From Methylobacter sp015476545 (GTDB lineage: Bacteria > Pseudomonadota > Gammaproteobacteria > Methylococcales > Methylomonadaceae): a DNA stretch of 64,000 nt. Location of the stretch: the NCBI RefSeq assembly GCF_052162025.1, contig NZ_CP197401.1, forward strand, positions 2,170,001-2,234,000, given 5' to 3'. The notes under the pieces were generated by a model. It was not told where the DNA came from and did no database searches. It saw only the letters and a program-made list of their open reading frames with translations. Below are positions 53,769 to 63,486 of the stretch, piece after piece; the first letter of the stretch is position 1; each line of letters begins with the position of its first letter. Made by a program: the position numbers and the translations under genes.

Positions 53769-55315
53769 CCGTGGAAAACCTGTCCATTCCTGGATTTTAT
53801 GGAAAATTACCGGTGCTGGGCGATTTTGTTTCGCGCCGGCTTTCGCGCGAGTTTATCAATCCTTGGGATAAATGGCTGCAGAGCGCCATGGCGGCGAGCC
53901 AGCAGCAGCTTGTCGAGAACTGGCTGAAGGCTTACTTATCGAGCCCGGTCTGGCGCTTTGCATTAAGCCCGGGGCTGTGCGGCAATACCGGTTGGCTCGG
54001 TGTGCTGATGCCCAGCGTTGACCGGGTCGGGCGTTATTTTCCGTTGACGCTGGCGTTGCCTGTATCGGCAGACATCAATTTGCCCGATGTGTTCATAGCC
54101 AATAACGCCTGGTTTGCGGAAGTCGAATCGATTGCGTTGACGGCGCTGGAAGATAATCTCGACCTGAACGGTTTCGATAATCTGCTGGCCAGTATCCCTG
54201 CCTTAGTAAGGCCTGAAGCCCGATTCGCCGATCGAACCCTGCATAGGGATGCCGGTGCCGCCAAAAACGCCATCTGTATAAGCATTGATCATGCGGGACC
54301 GGCCGAGGAAGCGTTAGCGGATTTGCACACTAATTTGTTCGATGTATTTACATCCGGCTACAGTTTGTGGGCCACGCTCGGCTCCGATCATATCAAGCCT
54401 TTTTTACTGGGCTGTGAAGGCTTGCCGCCGGTGAGTGCGTTTGTCAGCCTGCTCTCCGGCCATATGTCAGACCGAGGCTGGCAGCTTGATAAAACCACTT
54501 TGTCAAATGTTGCCGAAGGCATTGATCCGGATAAGACGCAGCCGCGCAGGTGTATTAATAATCAGCCGGACAGCAGTGGATCTGAAGCCGGGCAGGATGA
54601 GCAGAATCTAAAGTGGCGATCTTTTGCCATAACCGACGTAGGCATGCGTCGGAAATGTAATGAGGATGCGATATTGGACCGGCCACAGGCGGGCATATGG
54701 GCTGTTGCGGATGGCATGGGCGGACACCAGGCCGGCGATGTGGCGAGCCAGATGATTGTTGAATCCCTGGGCAAGCTGGAATTCTCAGGCGACCTGGATT
54801 CAGCCATAAAAAAAACCGGCGCCTGCCTGAAACAGGTCAATGATGATCTGCGCGACCTGGCGGAAAGCCGGTTCGGCAATCAAATCGTGGGCAGCACGGT
54901 TGTGGTGTTGCTGGCGGGCGATAAGCAATTTGCTTACCTGTGGGCTGGCGATAGCCGTCTCTATCGGTTGAGGAACAAGCAGTTGCAACAATTGACCGTA
55001 GATCATTGCGAAGACCAGGAATATCCGGAAAGCAGCCTGATGCCGGCCGATAGGCCTCTGAAACAGACCAATGTCATCACCCGCGCTATTGGGGCTGATG
55101 ATGATTTACAGTTGGATTCCGGAACTGCTGATGTACAGTCGGGCGATATTTATCTGCTTTGCAGCGATGGGTTGGATAAAGAGGTGAGCTTTCAGGAGAT
55201 TGAGGCGATTTTGAATGCCCATAATCGTGAAGCCAGCGTACAGGCTTTGATTGACTTGACGCTGCGGCGAGGAGCTCGCGACAATGTTTCGGTTGTGGCC
55301 GTCGAAATTTCATAG
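53765..55315 (+). CDS. TagF-PppA fusion: T6SS repressor domain plus PP2C phosphatase
   Basis: Protein of 516 residues. Residues 1-245 are TagF/ImpM (IPGFYGKLPVLGDFVSRRL, SPGLCGNTGWLGVLMPSVDRVGRYFPLTLA). A linker at about 255-285 leads to a PP2C phosphatase (286-516) with metal-binding motifs NEDAILD, VADGMGGHQAGD, WAGDSRLYRL, CSDGLDKE and RGARDNVSVV. In P. aeruginosa TagF and PppA are separate and both restrain T6SS, one independently of and one against threonine phosphorylation. Here both brakes are in one polypeptide, coupled to tssM by a 4-base overlap. Confidence 0.94.
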   Translation: MTVENLSIPGFYGKLPVLGDFVSRRLSREFINPWDKWLQSAMAASQQQLVENWLKAYLSSPVWRFALSPGLCGNTGWLGVLMPSVDRVGRYFPLTLALPVSADINLPDVFIANNAWFAEVESIALTALEDNLDLNGFDNLLASIPALVRPEARFADRTLHRDAGAAKNAICISIDHAGPAEEALADLHTNLFDVFTSGYSLWATLGSDHIKPFLLGCEGLPPVSAFVSLLSGHMSDRGWQLDKTTLSNVAEGIDPDKTQPRRCINNQPDSSGSEAGQDEQNLKWRSFAITDVGMRRKCNEDAILDRPQAGIWAVADGMGGHQAGDVASQMIVESLGKLEFSGDLDSAIKKTGACLKQVNDDLRDLAESRFGNQIVGSTVVVLLAGDKQFAYLWAGDSRLYRLRNKQLQQLTVDHCEDQEYPESSLMPADRPLKQTNVITRAIGADDDLQLDSGTADVQSGDIYLLCSDGLDKEVSFQEIEAILNAHNREASVQALIDLTLRRGARDNVSVVAVEIS

Positions 55316-55345
55316 ATTAAAGCACGTCATTGAGTTTTAGAGTTC

Positions 55346-55376
55346 TTGATGATGTGATAGAGTTTGCAGTTATAAT
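55346..55376 (+). promoter_or_regulatory. Possible internal promoter before tssA
   Basis: TTGATG at 55346-55351 and TATAAT at 55371-55376, spacer 19 bases, lie in the 79-base gap before tssA. The -10 box is perfect and the spacer rather long. It could drive tssA and the downstream genes separately. Confidence 0.3.
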
Positions 55377-55394
55377 AAAAAATAAGGGGGCAAA

Positions 55395-56444
55395 TTGGCT
55401 GTCGATATTGAAAGCTATTTAGAAGCGATAGATTCGGAAAATGTCTGTGGAGAGGATCTGCAATACGATGCCGAATTCATTGCTCTGGAACAGGCTATAA
55501 AAGGCAAGCCTGAACAACAGGTCGGAGATACCATTCAAGCAGCGGAACCGCCCAACTGGCGCGAAGTAAAAAAGAGCGCAGAACAGCTATTATCCCGTAC
55601 CCGAGACCTGCGGGTACTGGTCAGCTTTCTCCGGGCGCTGATCGCAACGGAAGGATTTGCCGGCTTCAATGACGGCATGGCTTTGATCAAGGCGCTGGTT
55701 GAACAGCGCTGGGACAGTATTTATCCTCAACTTGATCCGGATGATGACAACGACCCTACTGAACGGGTCAATATTTTGATGTCCTTGTGCGACCACGAGA
55801 CTATTCTGCGCCCGCTCCAACAAACGCCCCTGGTCGAATCGAGAGGTCTCGGCCGATTCAGCCTACGCGATGTGTTTGTCGCTACCGGAAAAATTACCGT
55901 TTCCGATAATGAAAGCGGCATAGCGTCATCGACAATTGACGCCGCCGTTCTGGACAGCGATCTGGAAAGCCTCAAGCAGATATTGGCTGCGGTCAGCTCC
56001 GGCCTCGATAACCTGAATGCATTGGAGCGTTTTGTTACTGAGCAGGTTGGCGTCAATGACGCGCCCAGTTTTGGCGACTTAAGAAATCTGTTAAAGGAAA
56101 GCAGGGCGCTTCTGACTGACTGGCTTGAAATAAAAGGCGGTGGCGAAATTGCTGTTGCGGATGAGGTGGAAAGCGAGATTGTCGCTGACAACGTTAGAGC
56201 CGCGGCTGCCGCAGAAAAAAAATCGGCGCCCGGCGCCATCAACAATACGCAGGATGTGCTTAAGGCATTAAATCTGGTCTGCGAATATTACAAAAAAAAT
56301 GAACCGTCGAGTCCAGTGCCTATTTTTATTGAACGTGGCATGAGACTGGTCGGAAAAAGCTTTATGGACGCGCTTAAGGATATCGCGCCTGATGGTTTGG
56401 ATCAGGCCAAGGTCATCATTGGAACTCGTGGTGAAGATGAGTAA
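55395..56444 (+). CDS. tssA: T6SS protein TssA
   Basis: Protein of 349 residues with the ImpA N-terminal domain (CGEDLQYDAEFIALEQAIKGKP, EPPNWREVKKSAEQLLSRTRDLRVLV) and a C-terminal helical region (PSSPVPIFIERGMRLV). Size and C-terminus match the short TssA1 type that binds the baseplate. The start is a TTG at 55395, with AAGGGGG in front. Confidence 0.93.
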   Translation: MAVDIESYLEAIDSENVCGEDLQYDAEFIALEQAIKGKPEQQVGDTIQAAEPPNWREVKKSAEQLLSRTRDLRVLVSFLRALIATEGFAGFNDGMALIKALVEQRWDSIYPQLDPDDDNDPTERVNILMSLCDHETILRPLQQTPLVESRGLGRFSLRDVFVATGKITVSDNESGIASSTIDAAVLDSDLESLKQILAAVSSGLDNLNALERFVTEQVGVNDAPSFGDLRNLLKESRALLTDWLEIKGGGEIAVADEVESEIVADNVRAAAAAEKKSAPGAINNTQDVLKALNLVCEYYKKNEPSSPVPIFIERGMRLVGKSFMDALKDIAPDGLDQAKVIIGTRGEDE

Positions 56445-56493
56445 AGACATCACGCTGGTTTGGAAATTTAATACGTTGAATAAGGGGCATTAA

Positions 56494-57024
56494 ATGGCAG
56501 AAAGTAGTCAAAAATTTATCGCACGCAATCGTGCGCCAAGAGTTCAGATCGAATACGACGTTGAATTATACGGAGCGGAAAAAAAAGTCCAGTTGCCGTT
56601 CGTGATGGGTGTTTTAGCAGACCTGTCAGGAAAACCCGCCGAACCTCTGGCGCCGGTTGCCGAGCGCAAGCTGCTGGAAATTGACGTTGACAACTTCGAT
56701 GAACGTCTGAAATCCATGAAGCCGCGAGTGGCTTTTACCGTGCCGAACACCATTACCGGCGATGGCAATCTGAACGTTGATATCACCTTCCAGAGCATGG
56801 ATGACTTTTCCCCTGCGGCTGTCGCCAGAAAAGTGGAAGGACTCAATAAACTGCTGGAAGCCAGAACGCAATTGGCCAATCTGGTGACCTATATGGACGG
56901 CAAGGGCGGCGCGGAAGAGCTGATTGCCAAGGCCATCAACGATCCTGCCTTGCTGCAGTCGCTGATCGCGGCGCCTAAGCCGGCTGCAGACGCAACGCCA
57001 GAAACTCAGGAAGCAGGAGAATAA
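56494..57024 (+). CDS. tssB: T6SS contractile sheath small subunit TssB
   Basis: Protein of 176 residues starting SSQKFIARNRAPRVQIEYDVELYGAEK, with LPFVMGVLADLSG, the TssB/VipA signature. It assembles with TssC into the sheath. It precedes tssC by 3 bases. Confidence 0.97.
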   Translation: MAESSQKFIARNRAPRVQIEYDVELYGAEKKVQLPFVMGVLADLSGKPAEPLAPVAERKLLEIDVDNFDERLKSMKPRVAFTVPNTITGDGNLNVDITFQSMDDFSPAAVARKVEGLNKLLEARTQLANLVTYMDGKGGAEELIAKAINDPALLQSLIAAPKPAADATPETQEAGE

Positions 57025-57027
57025 GCC

Positions 57028-58524
57028 ATGGTTGAAGTAGCAAATGCGCCAGAAGCCCAAGCAGGGGCTCAGGCACAGGAATTCAGCGATTTTTCATCAT
57101 TGCTGAACAAAGAGTTCAAACCCAAATCGGATCGCGCCAAGGCAGAAGTTGAAAACGCGGTTCAGACATTGGCCGAATACGTTTTGAAGGATGCCTCCAT
57201 CATATCGGAAGATGCGATCAATTCAATTGAGGCTATCATCGCGCAGATCGATAAAAAACTGACCGAGCAGGTTAATCTGATTCTTCACCATGAAGATTTC
57301 CAGAAGCTGGAAGGATCATGGCGAGGCCTGCATTATATGGTCAACAATACGGAAACTGACGAGCAGCTGAAAATCAGAGTTATGAACATCTCGAAGAAAG
57401 AGTTGGGCAAGACGCTGAAGAAATTCAAAGGCACGGCCTGGGATCAAAGCCCGCTGTTCAAGAAACTGTACGAAGAGGAATACGGCCAATTCGGCGGCGA
57501 ACCGTTCGGCTGCCTGATGGGCGATTATTACTTCGATCATTCACCGCAGGACGTTGAACTGCTGGGCCAGATAGCGCAGATTTCAGCGGCATCGCATGCG
57601 CCGTTCATTGCCGGCGTTTCGCCTTCGACATTACAGATGGATTCATGGGCCGAACTGGCGAATCCCCGCGATCTGACGAAAATATTCTCGACGCCGGATT
57701 ATGCCGCATGGCGTTCATTGCGCGAATCGGATGATTCCAAGTACATCGGTCTGGCTATGCCGCGCTTCCTGTCTCGTCTGCCGTACGGCTCCAAAACCGA
57801 TCCGGTGGACGAATTCGATTTCGAAGAAGATACCGAAGCGGCCAACAGCGGCAACTACACATGGTCCAATGCCGCCTATGCCATGGCGACCAACATCAAC
57901 CGCTCGTTCAAACTGTACGGCTGGTGCTCCAGAATTCGCGGCATTGAATCAGGCGGCGCCGTCGAAGGCCTGCCGGTGCATTCGTTTCCGACCGATGACG
58001 GCGGCGTGGATATGAAATGCCCGACCGAGATCGCCATCAGTGACCGCCGCGAAGCAGAGCTGGCCAAATCGGGCTTTATGCCGCTGGTGCATAAAAAGAA
58101 TTCCGATTTTGCAGCATTTATCGGCGCGCAATCATTGAATAAGCCGGCCGAGTATGATGATCCGGATGCAACAGCAAACGCCAACCTTGCGGCCAGATTG
58201 CCTTATCTGTTTGCGACCTGCCGCTTTGCCCATTATCTGAAATGTATCGTGCGCGACAAGATCGGCTCATTCAAGGAGCGCTCGGACATGGAGCGCTGGC
58301 TGAATAATTGGATTCTGAATTATGTGGATGGCGATCCGGCAAACTCCAGCGAAACGACTAAAGCGAAAAAGCCGCTGGCTGCCGCCGAAGTTGTTGTTGA
58401 GGAGATAGAAGGCAACCCCGGGTATTACTCGTCCAAATTCTTTCTTCGCCCGCACTATCAGCTGGAAGGATTGACAGTGTCGTTGCGATTGGTTTCCAAA
58501 CTGCCCTCCGCCAAAGGCGGTTGA
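57028..58524 (+). CDS. tssC: T6SS contractile sheath large subunit TssC
   Basis: Protein of 498 residues with the TssC/VipB hallmark KLEGSWRGLHYMVNNTE and the conserved C-terminal part (SSKFFLRPHYQLEGLTVSLRLVSKLP). Full length. It forms the sheath with TssB and is recycled by ClpV, the start of whose gene is at the right edge. Confidence 0.97.
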   Translation: MVEVANAPEAQAGAQAQEFSDFSSLLNKEFKPKSDRAKAEVENAVQTLAEYVLKDASIISEDAINSIEAIIAQIDKKLTEQVNLILHHEDFQKLEGSWRGLHYMVNNTETDEQLKIRVMNISKKELGKTLKKFKGTAWDQSPLFKKLYEEEYGQFGGEPFGCLMGDYYFDHSPQDVELLGQIAQISAASHAPFIAGVSPSTLQMDSWAELANPRDLTKIFSTPDYAAWRSLRESDDSKYIGLAMPRFLSRLPYGSKTDPVDEFDFEEDTEAANSGNYTWSNAAYAMATNINRSFKLYGWCSRIRGIESGGAVEGLPVHSFPTDDGGVDMKCPTEIAISDRREAELAKSGFMPLVHKKNSDFAAFIGAQSLNKPAEYDDPDATANANLAARLPYLFATCRFAHYLKCIVRDKIGSFKERSDMERWLNNWILNYVDGDPANSSETTKAKKPLAAAEVVVEEIEGNPGYYSSKFFLRPHYQLEGLTVSLRLVSKLPSAKGG

Positions 58525-58616
58525 TGTTTGGTGCTTACAAGTCATGGAGCCTAGCACTTATTAAGGACGACGCTTCTGGCTTTTTTTTGATGTCTTAAAA
58601 ATAAAAGGAGAGACAA

Positions 58617-59102
58617 ATGGCTGTTGATATGTTTATTAAAATCGGCGATGTAAAAGGTGAATCGCGCGATAAAACGCACAAGGATGAGATTGACGTTTTG
58701 GCATGGAGCTGGGGGATGTCGCAATCAGGCACCACGCATACAGGCGGCGGCGGCGGCGCTGGCAAAGTCAGCGTGCAGGATATATCGTTAACCAAATATG
58801 TCGATAAATCTTCCGCGCCTTTGATCATGGCTTGCTGCAATGGCAAGCATTATCCCGAGGCTACACTGGTCGTGCGCAAAGCCGGCGAAACGCCTCTGGA
58901 ATATATCGTGATCAAGATGAAGGAAGTCATCGTGACCTCTGTCAGCACGGGCGGCAGCGGTGGTGAAGACAGACTGACGGAAAATGTCAGCCTGAACTTC
59001 GCTGAATTCGAATACGCCTACCAGCCTCAAAAAGCGGACGGTTCAAAAGACGGCGGCGCGATTGAGACTAAATGGAATATCGCTGAAAACGTAAAAATCT
59101 AA
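58617..59102 (+). CDS. hcp: T6SS tube protein Hcp (TssD)
   Basis: Hcp of 161 residues: AVDMFIKIGDVKGESRDKTHKDEIDVLAWSWGMSQSG, then VRKAGETPLEYIVIKMKEVIVTSVSTGG. It stacks as hexamers inside the sheath and is exported with effectors. A strong AAAGGAGAG precedes the ATG. A perfect terminator follows 9 bases after the stop. Confidence 0.97.
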   Translation: MAVDMFIKIGDVKGESRDKTHKDEIDVLAWSWGMSQSGTTHTGGGGGAGKVSVQDISLTKYVDKSSAPLIMACCNGKHYPEATLVVRKAGETPLEYIVIKMKEVIVTSVSTGGSGGEDRLTENVSLNFAEFEYAYQPQKADGSKDGGAIETKWNIAENVKI

Positions 59103-59111
59103 AGTCGGGAG

Positions 59112-59144
59112 CGCGAAGAAGGCATATCCTTCTTCGCGTTTTTT
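59112..59144 (+). terminator. Rho-independent terminator after hcp
   Basis: CGCGAAGAAGG (59112-59122) and CCTTCTTCGCG (59128-59138) form a perfect 11-bp stem with loop CATAT, followed by six T. It is inside the T6SS operon, between hcp and tagJ. Confidence 0.9.
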
Positions 59145-59189
59145 ACGGCTAACAAATTCAAAGCGTTTTTATCAGCAGCAGGAAAGTTT

Positions 59190-59984
59190 ATGAACCTTGC
59201 AGAGCAGCATTTACAGGAAGGCCGGCTTCAGGAAGCGCTGGCTGAATTACAAAATCAGGTTCGTAAAGACCCTGCCAATCCTAAACTCAGAACATTTCTA
59301 TTTCAGCTTTTGTCGATTCTCGGCGAATGGGATCGCGCACTGACGCAACTGAATGTGGCGGGCGAGCTCGATGCGGCGAATCTGCCTATGGTGCAGACTT
59401 ACAGGGAAGCTATTCGATGCGAAGTTTTGCGCAAGGATATCTTCTCAGGCTATAAAACGCCTGTGGTTTTTGGTGAGCCGGCACAGTGGATCGCGCTGCT
59501 TCAGGAAGCGCTTAAACTGAACGCCGACAATCGGTTCGCGGAAGCGAGAAATCTGCGCGATCAGGCTTTTGACCAGGCGCCCGCAACGCCGGGATCAATC
59601 AACGGCAATGCCTTTAACTGGATAGCCGATGCCGACACCCGCCTGGGGCCCATGCTGGAAGCGATAGTCAATGGTCATTATTACTGGGTTCCATTCCATC
59701 AGATTCGCGAGATTCATATTGAGGAACCGACCGATCTGCGCGATTTTGCCTGGATGCCGGCGCATTTCATCTGGGCGAACGGCGGCGAAGCCTTCGGCTT
59801 GATTCCAACACGTTATCCCGGTTCCGAAACCGCCAATGATCCGGCAATACGTCTGGCCCGCAAGACGCAGTGGCTGGAGCAGGCTGAAGAATCATTCATC
59901 GGCTTGGGCCAACGGTTATTGAGTACGGACGAAAACGACTATGCGCTAATGGATGTCCGTGAAATTAAATTTAATATTGACTAA
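59190..59984 (+). CDS. tagJ: T6SS accessory protein TagJ (ImpE/SciE)
   Basis: Protein of 264 residues with an N-terminal TPR-like part (HLQEGRLQEALAELQNQVRKDPANPKLRTFLFQLLSILGEWDRAL) and the ImpE C-terminal domain (YYWVPFHQIREIHIEEPTDLRDFAWMPAHF). In P. aeruginosa TagJ binds the N-terminal helix of TssB and can recruit ClpV. Its presence next to hcp is a mark of H1-like clusters. Confidence 0.93.
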   Translation: MNLAEQHLQEGRLQEALAELQNQVRKDPANPKLRTFLFQLLSILGEWDRALTQLNVAGELDAANLPMVQTYREAIRCEVLRKDIFSGYKTPVVFGEPAQWIALLQEALKLNADNRFAEARNLRDQAFDQAPATPGSINGNAFNWIADADTRLGPMLEAIVNGHYYWVPFHQIREIHIEEPTDLRDFAWMPAHFIWANGGEAFGLIPTRYPGSETANDPAIRLARKTQWLEQAEESFIGLGQRLLSTDENDYALMDVREIKFNID

Positions 59985-60073
59985 TCGCCAACCTGTTTTT
60001 ATTCGAACGCAACCTTGAACGCTTCTTATCCGCTTTTTTATCCCGCATGGGGTGCCTGTAGAGAATAAAAACC

Positions 60074-60577
60074 ATGGCCGAGCTAACCCAGAAAGAACGT
60101 TTACAGCCTTCGCTATTGGATCGGCTGACCGATGACGCGCCCGATAAGACTCAGGAATCGCGCGAACAGCGCGTCTTGTCGCTGAGCCGGTTGCGGCAGG
60201 GCGTATTGAGGGATATGGGCTGGCTGTTGAATACAGGCCGTCTGGCTGCGGTCGAGAATCTCGATGATTATCCTTTAGTCGCCGGTTCAGTAATCAACTA
60301 CGGCATTCCCGATCTGGCCGGCACAACGTTATCGGGCGCCGATGTGCAGGAAATAGAGCGTTGCGTCCGACAGGCCATTTGGGATTTTGAGCCTCGAATC
60401 CTGCGCGATTCGGTCAAGGTCACGGTGACCGCTTCGGATGACCGGATGAATCACAATGCCATGACCTTCGACATAGAAGGCGATCTTTGGGCGCAACCGT
60501 TACCGTTGCGCCTCTACCTTAGAACAGAACTCGATCTTGAGACCGGCAACATGGAAATCATGGACAGAGGAGGCTAG
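60074..60577 (+). CDS. tssE: T6SS baseplate protein TssE
   Basis: Gp25-like protein of 167 residues: QPSLLDRLTDDAP, RQGVLRDMGWLLNTGRL, YPLVAGSVINYGIPDLAG and IERCVRQAIWDFEPRI with the conserved Glu-Pro-Arg. It starts sheath polymerisation. The stop is 2 bases before tssF. Confidence 0.96.
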   Translation: MAELTQKERLQPSLLDRLTDDAPDKTQESREQRVLSLSRLRQGVLRDMGWLLNTGRLAAVENLDDYPLVAGSVINYGIPDLAGTTLSGADVQEIERCVRQAIWDFEPRILRDSVKVTVTASDDRMNHNAMTFDIEGDLWAQPLPLRLYLRTELDLETGNMEIMDRGG

Positions 60578-60579
60578 CT

Positions 60580-62454
60580 GTGGATCCTCGCTTACTGAAA
60601 TACTACAACCGTGAGTTGCAGCACATCCGCGAAATGGGCGGCGAATTCGCGCGCGAATTTCCCAAGATTGCCGGCAGGCTGGGTCTGGACGAATTCGAAT
60701 GCGCAGATCCTTACGTGGAGCGTCTTCTGGAAGGCTTCGCATTCATGGCGGCGCGTGTCCAGCTCAAGGTCGATGCGGAGTTTCCGCGCTTTACCCAGCA
60801 TCTGCTGGAAATGGTCTATCCGCATTATCTGGCGCCTACGCCGTCCATGACGGTCGTGCAGTTTCAGCCGGATCTGTCCGAGGGGGCGCTCAATGAAGGA
60901 TTTCCGATCCTTCGGGAGACCGCTTTGCGCAGCCAGATCGGCAAAGGCGAGCAGACCGCCTGCGAATACCGCACGGCCCACGATCTGACTTTATGGCCTT
61001 TGGAACTGGTGGAAGCTGAATATCTGCCCGGTGCCGGCGCCGTCGCCAACCTCGGCGTATCGAGCCTGCCCGGACTGAAAGCCGGCATCCGATTGCGCCT
61101 GAGAACGACGGCGGGACTGAAATTCAACCAGATCGCCCTGAATAATCTGCCGCTCTATCTGCGCGGTGTCGGCGAATTGCCCATGCAGATTTATGAACAG
61201 ATACTGGCGAATGCGATTGCCGTAGTCGTGCAGCCGACCCAACGGCCTGCCGCCTGGCAACACGTCATCAGGAACGCCGCCGTTCAGCCGCTGGGATTTG
61301 AAGACAATCAGGCGCTGCTGCCTTATGTCTCGCGTTCATTCCAGGGCTATCGGTTACTGCAGGAGTATTTTGCCTTTCCCGAGCGTTTTATGTTCGTCGA
61401 ATTGACGCAGTTGCAGGAAGCCGTGCGGCAGTGCGCCGACAACGAACTGGACATCATCATCCTGCTCAATCGCAGCAACCCCCGGTTGATCAATTCGGTC
61501 GATGCGTCACGGTTTGCCTTGTTCTGTACGCCGGCCGTCAATATCTTTCCCAAAAGAACCGACCGGATTCATTTGACCAATCAAACCGCCGAATATCATG
61601 TCGTTCCCGACCGGACCCGACCATTGGATTATGAAGTTTATCAGGTGAAGGAAGTTACGGGCTTCGGCGGCACAGCCGATGATAAGCAGGAATTCCTGCC
61701 TTTTTATCAAGCCAGCGCCGATGCCAGGCACAAGCATAAGAGAGCCTACTATACGCTACACCGGGCGCCGCGCGTCATTTCGTCCAAGCTACGGCAATAC
61801 GGCCCCCGCTCCAGCTATACCGGCAATGAAATATATATCTCGTTGGTAGATGCCAATGAGGCGCCTTTTAGAAGCGAGCTGAAGCAGCTCGGCCTTGCCA
61901 CGCTGTGCACGAACCGCGATTTGCCGCTGCAGTTGCCCATCGGCGTAGGAACGACTGATTTTACGATTCAGACCGGCGCTCCGGTTCAATCCATACGGTG
62001 CCTATCGGGGCCGACCAAGCCGCGTCCGTCCAATGCGCACAAGGATACCGCATGGAAACTGATCAGCCATCTGTCGCTGAACTATTTATCGATCGTCGAT
62101 AACGACGAAAAAGAAGGCGCCATGGCGTTTCGTAACCTGCTGTCGTTGTACGGCGACAGTGATCCAGGCTCTCGCAAGCAGATCGAGGGCGTGTTATCGA
62201 TTCAATCCAAGTCCATCGTCCGCCGTATCAATACCAAAGGGCCGATCGTGTTCGGGCGCGGTTTGGAAGTATCGCTCAATGTCGATGAGTCGGCCTTTGA
62301 GGGGAGCGGCGTATTCTTGCTGGGCACCGTGCTGGAGCAGTTCTTCGCTCAGTATGTATCAATCAATTCATTTACGGAAACGGTGCTGAAAACCAGCGAC
62401 CGGGGCGAGGTAATGCGATGGCCGACGAGAATCGGGCAACGCCACATCCTCTAG
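60580..62454 (+). CDS. tssF: T6SS baseplate protein TssF
   Basis: Protein of 624 residues starting MDPRLLKYYNRELQHIREMGGEFAREFPKIAGRLG, the TssF/ImpG signature, with PYVERLLEGFAFMAARVQLK. Full length. It builds the baseplate wedge with TssG and TssK. GTG start. It overlaps tssG by 37 bases. Confidence 0.97.
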   Translation: MDPRLLKYYNRELQHIREMGGEFAREFPKIAGRLGLDEFECADPYVERLLEGFAFMAARVQLKVDAEFPRFTQHLLEMVYPHYLAPTPSMTVVQFQPDLSEGALNEGFPILRETALRSQIGKGEQTACEYRTAHDLTLWPLELVEAEYLPGAGAVANLGVSSLPGLKAGIRLRLRTTAGLKFNQIALNNLPLYLRGVGELPMQIYEQILANAIAVVVQPTQRPAAWQHVIRNAAVQPLGFEDNQALLPYVSRSFQGYRLLQEYFAFPERFMFVELTQLQEAVRQCADNELDIIILLNRSNPRLINSVDASRFALFCTPAVNIFPKRTDRIHLTNQTAEYHVVPDRTRPLDYEVYQVKEVTGFGGTADDKQEFLPFYQASADARHKHKRAYYTLHRAPRVISSKLRQYGPRSSYTGNEIYISLVDANEAPFRSELKQLGLATLCTNRDLPLQLPIGVGTTDFTIQTGAPVQSIRCLSGPTKPRPSNAHKDTAWKLISHLSLNYLSIVDNDEKEGAMAFRNLLSLYGDSDPGSRKQIEGVLSIQSKSIVRRINTKGPIVFGRGLEVSLNVDESAFEGSGVFLLGTVLEQFFAQYVSINSFTETVLKTSDRGEVMRWPTRIGQRHIL

Positions 62455-63452
62455 AAGAGTCACTGGGCAAAGCGCCGTATAAATACGGCTTTTTCCAGCT
62501 GATGCGCCTTCTGGAGTGCGCCTATAAGGACAAGCCCCGGTTGGGCCATTCGGCCCGCCCCGTCGATGATCCGATCAGGCTGGGGCAGGAAGTGTCGCTG
62601 TCGTTCGAATCCTCCACGCTCAGTTCATTCACGCCGGGTGAGGACGGACTTCCTCCGCGGCTGACCGGGCGCTTCCTGGGTCTGTTCGGCACCAATGGGC
62701 CGCTGCCTCTGCATCTGACCGAATACGTTCGCGAAAGAATTCATCATTACCGCGATCATACGTTGGCGCGTTTTGCCGACATATTCCACCATCGCATGCT
62801 GTGCCTGTTTTATCGCGCCTGGGCCGACACGGAGCCCGTCGTCAGTTTCGATCGGCCCGAATCCGACCGCTTTTCCGGTTACATCGGCTCGCTGGCCGGG
62901 CTGGGCCTGGAATCCCTGCACGAGCGCGATGCCATGCCCGATCTGGCCAAGTTCTACTATACGGGCTACTTGTCCTGCCAGGCCAAACATGCCGAAGGGC
63001 TGAGGGCCATGCTGGCGGACTATTTCAGGTTGACGGTCAGCATCGAAGAGTTCGTCGGCGAATGGCTGGATATTCAGGAATCGGATTTGACGCGTCTGGG
63101 CGAGACGCCCAGAACCGGCGAATTGGGTATGTCGGCGATTCTGGGATCGCGGGTCTGGTCATGCCAGCATAAGTTCCGAATCCGCCTGGGACCGTTGAGT
63201 CTGGCGGAATACCAGAGCCTGTTGCCGAACGGCTACAGGATCGGGCAGCTAATAGCGATAGTCCGCAATTACATAGGCGACGAACTGGTCTGGGATGTCA
63301 ATCTGGTCCTGAAAAAAGAACAAGTGCCGGGCACGCGACTGGACGGACAGACGGGGCTGGGCTGGACAAGCTGGCTGGGCGACCGAAACGAGAATACAGA
63401 TGCTGACGATTTGATGCTGAATCCTTTCTGGGGCAGTCTGGGCGCAGCGTAA
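62418..63452 (+). CDS. tssG: T6SS baseplate protein TssG
   Basis: Protein of 344 residues with YKYGFFQLMRLLE near the N-terminus, LPLHLTEYVRERIHHYRDHTLARFADIFHHRM and the C-terminal GTRLDGQTGLGWTSWLG, the TssG/ImpH pattern. It overlaps tssF, as in most T6SS clusters, and precedes clpV by 34 bases. Confidence 0.97.
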   Translation: MADENRATPHPLEESLGKAPYKYGFFQLMRLLECAYKDKPRLGHSARPVDDPIRLGQEVSLSFESSTLSSFTPGEDGLPPRLTGRFLGLFGTNGPLPLHLTEYVRERIHHYRDHTLARFADIFHHRMLCLFYRAWADTEPVVSFDRPESDRFSGYIGSLAGLGLESLHERDAMPDLAKFYYTGYLSCQAKHAEGLRAMLADYFRLTVSIEEFVGEWLDIQESDLTRLGETPRTGELGMSAILGSRVWSCQHKFRIRLGPLSLAEYQSLLPNGYRIGQLIAIVRNYIGDELVWDVNLVLKKEQVPGTRLDGQTGLGWTSWLGDRNENTDADDLMLNPFWGSLGAA

Positions 63453-63486
63453 GCACAATAAAAACAAACAAATTGGGAGACGTGAA

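Noticed and set aside
58525..58616. Possible sigma54 promoter before hcp
   Set aside because: No TGGCAC-N5-TTGC match in the gap, nor before tagH; only a strong ribosome binding site is visible.
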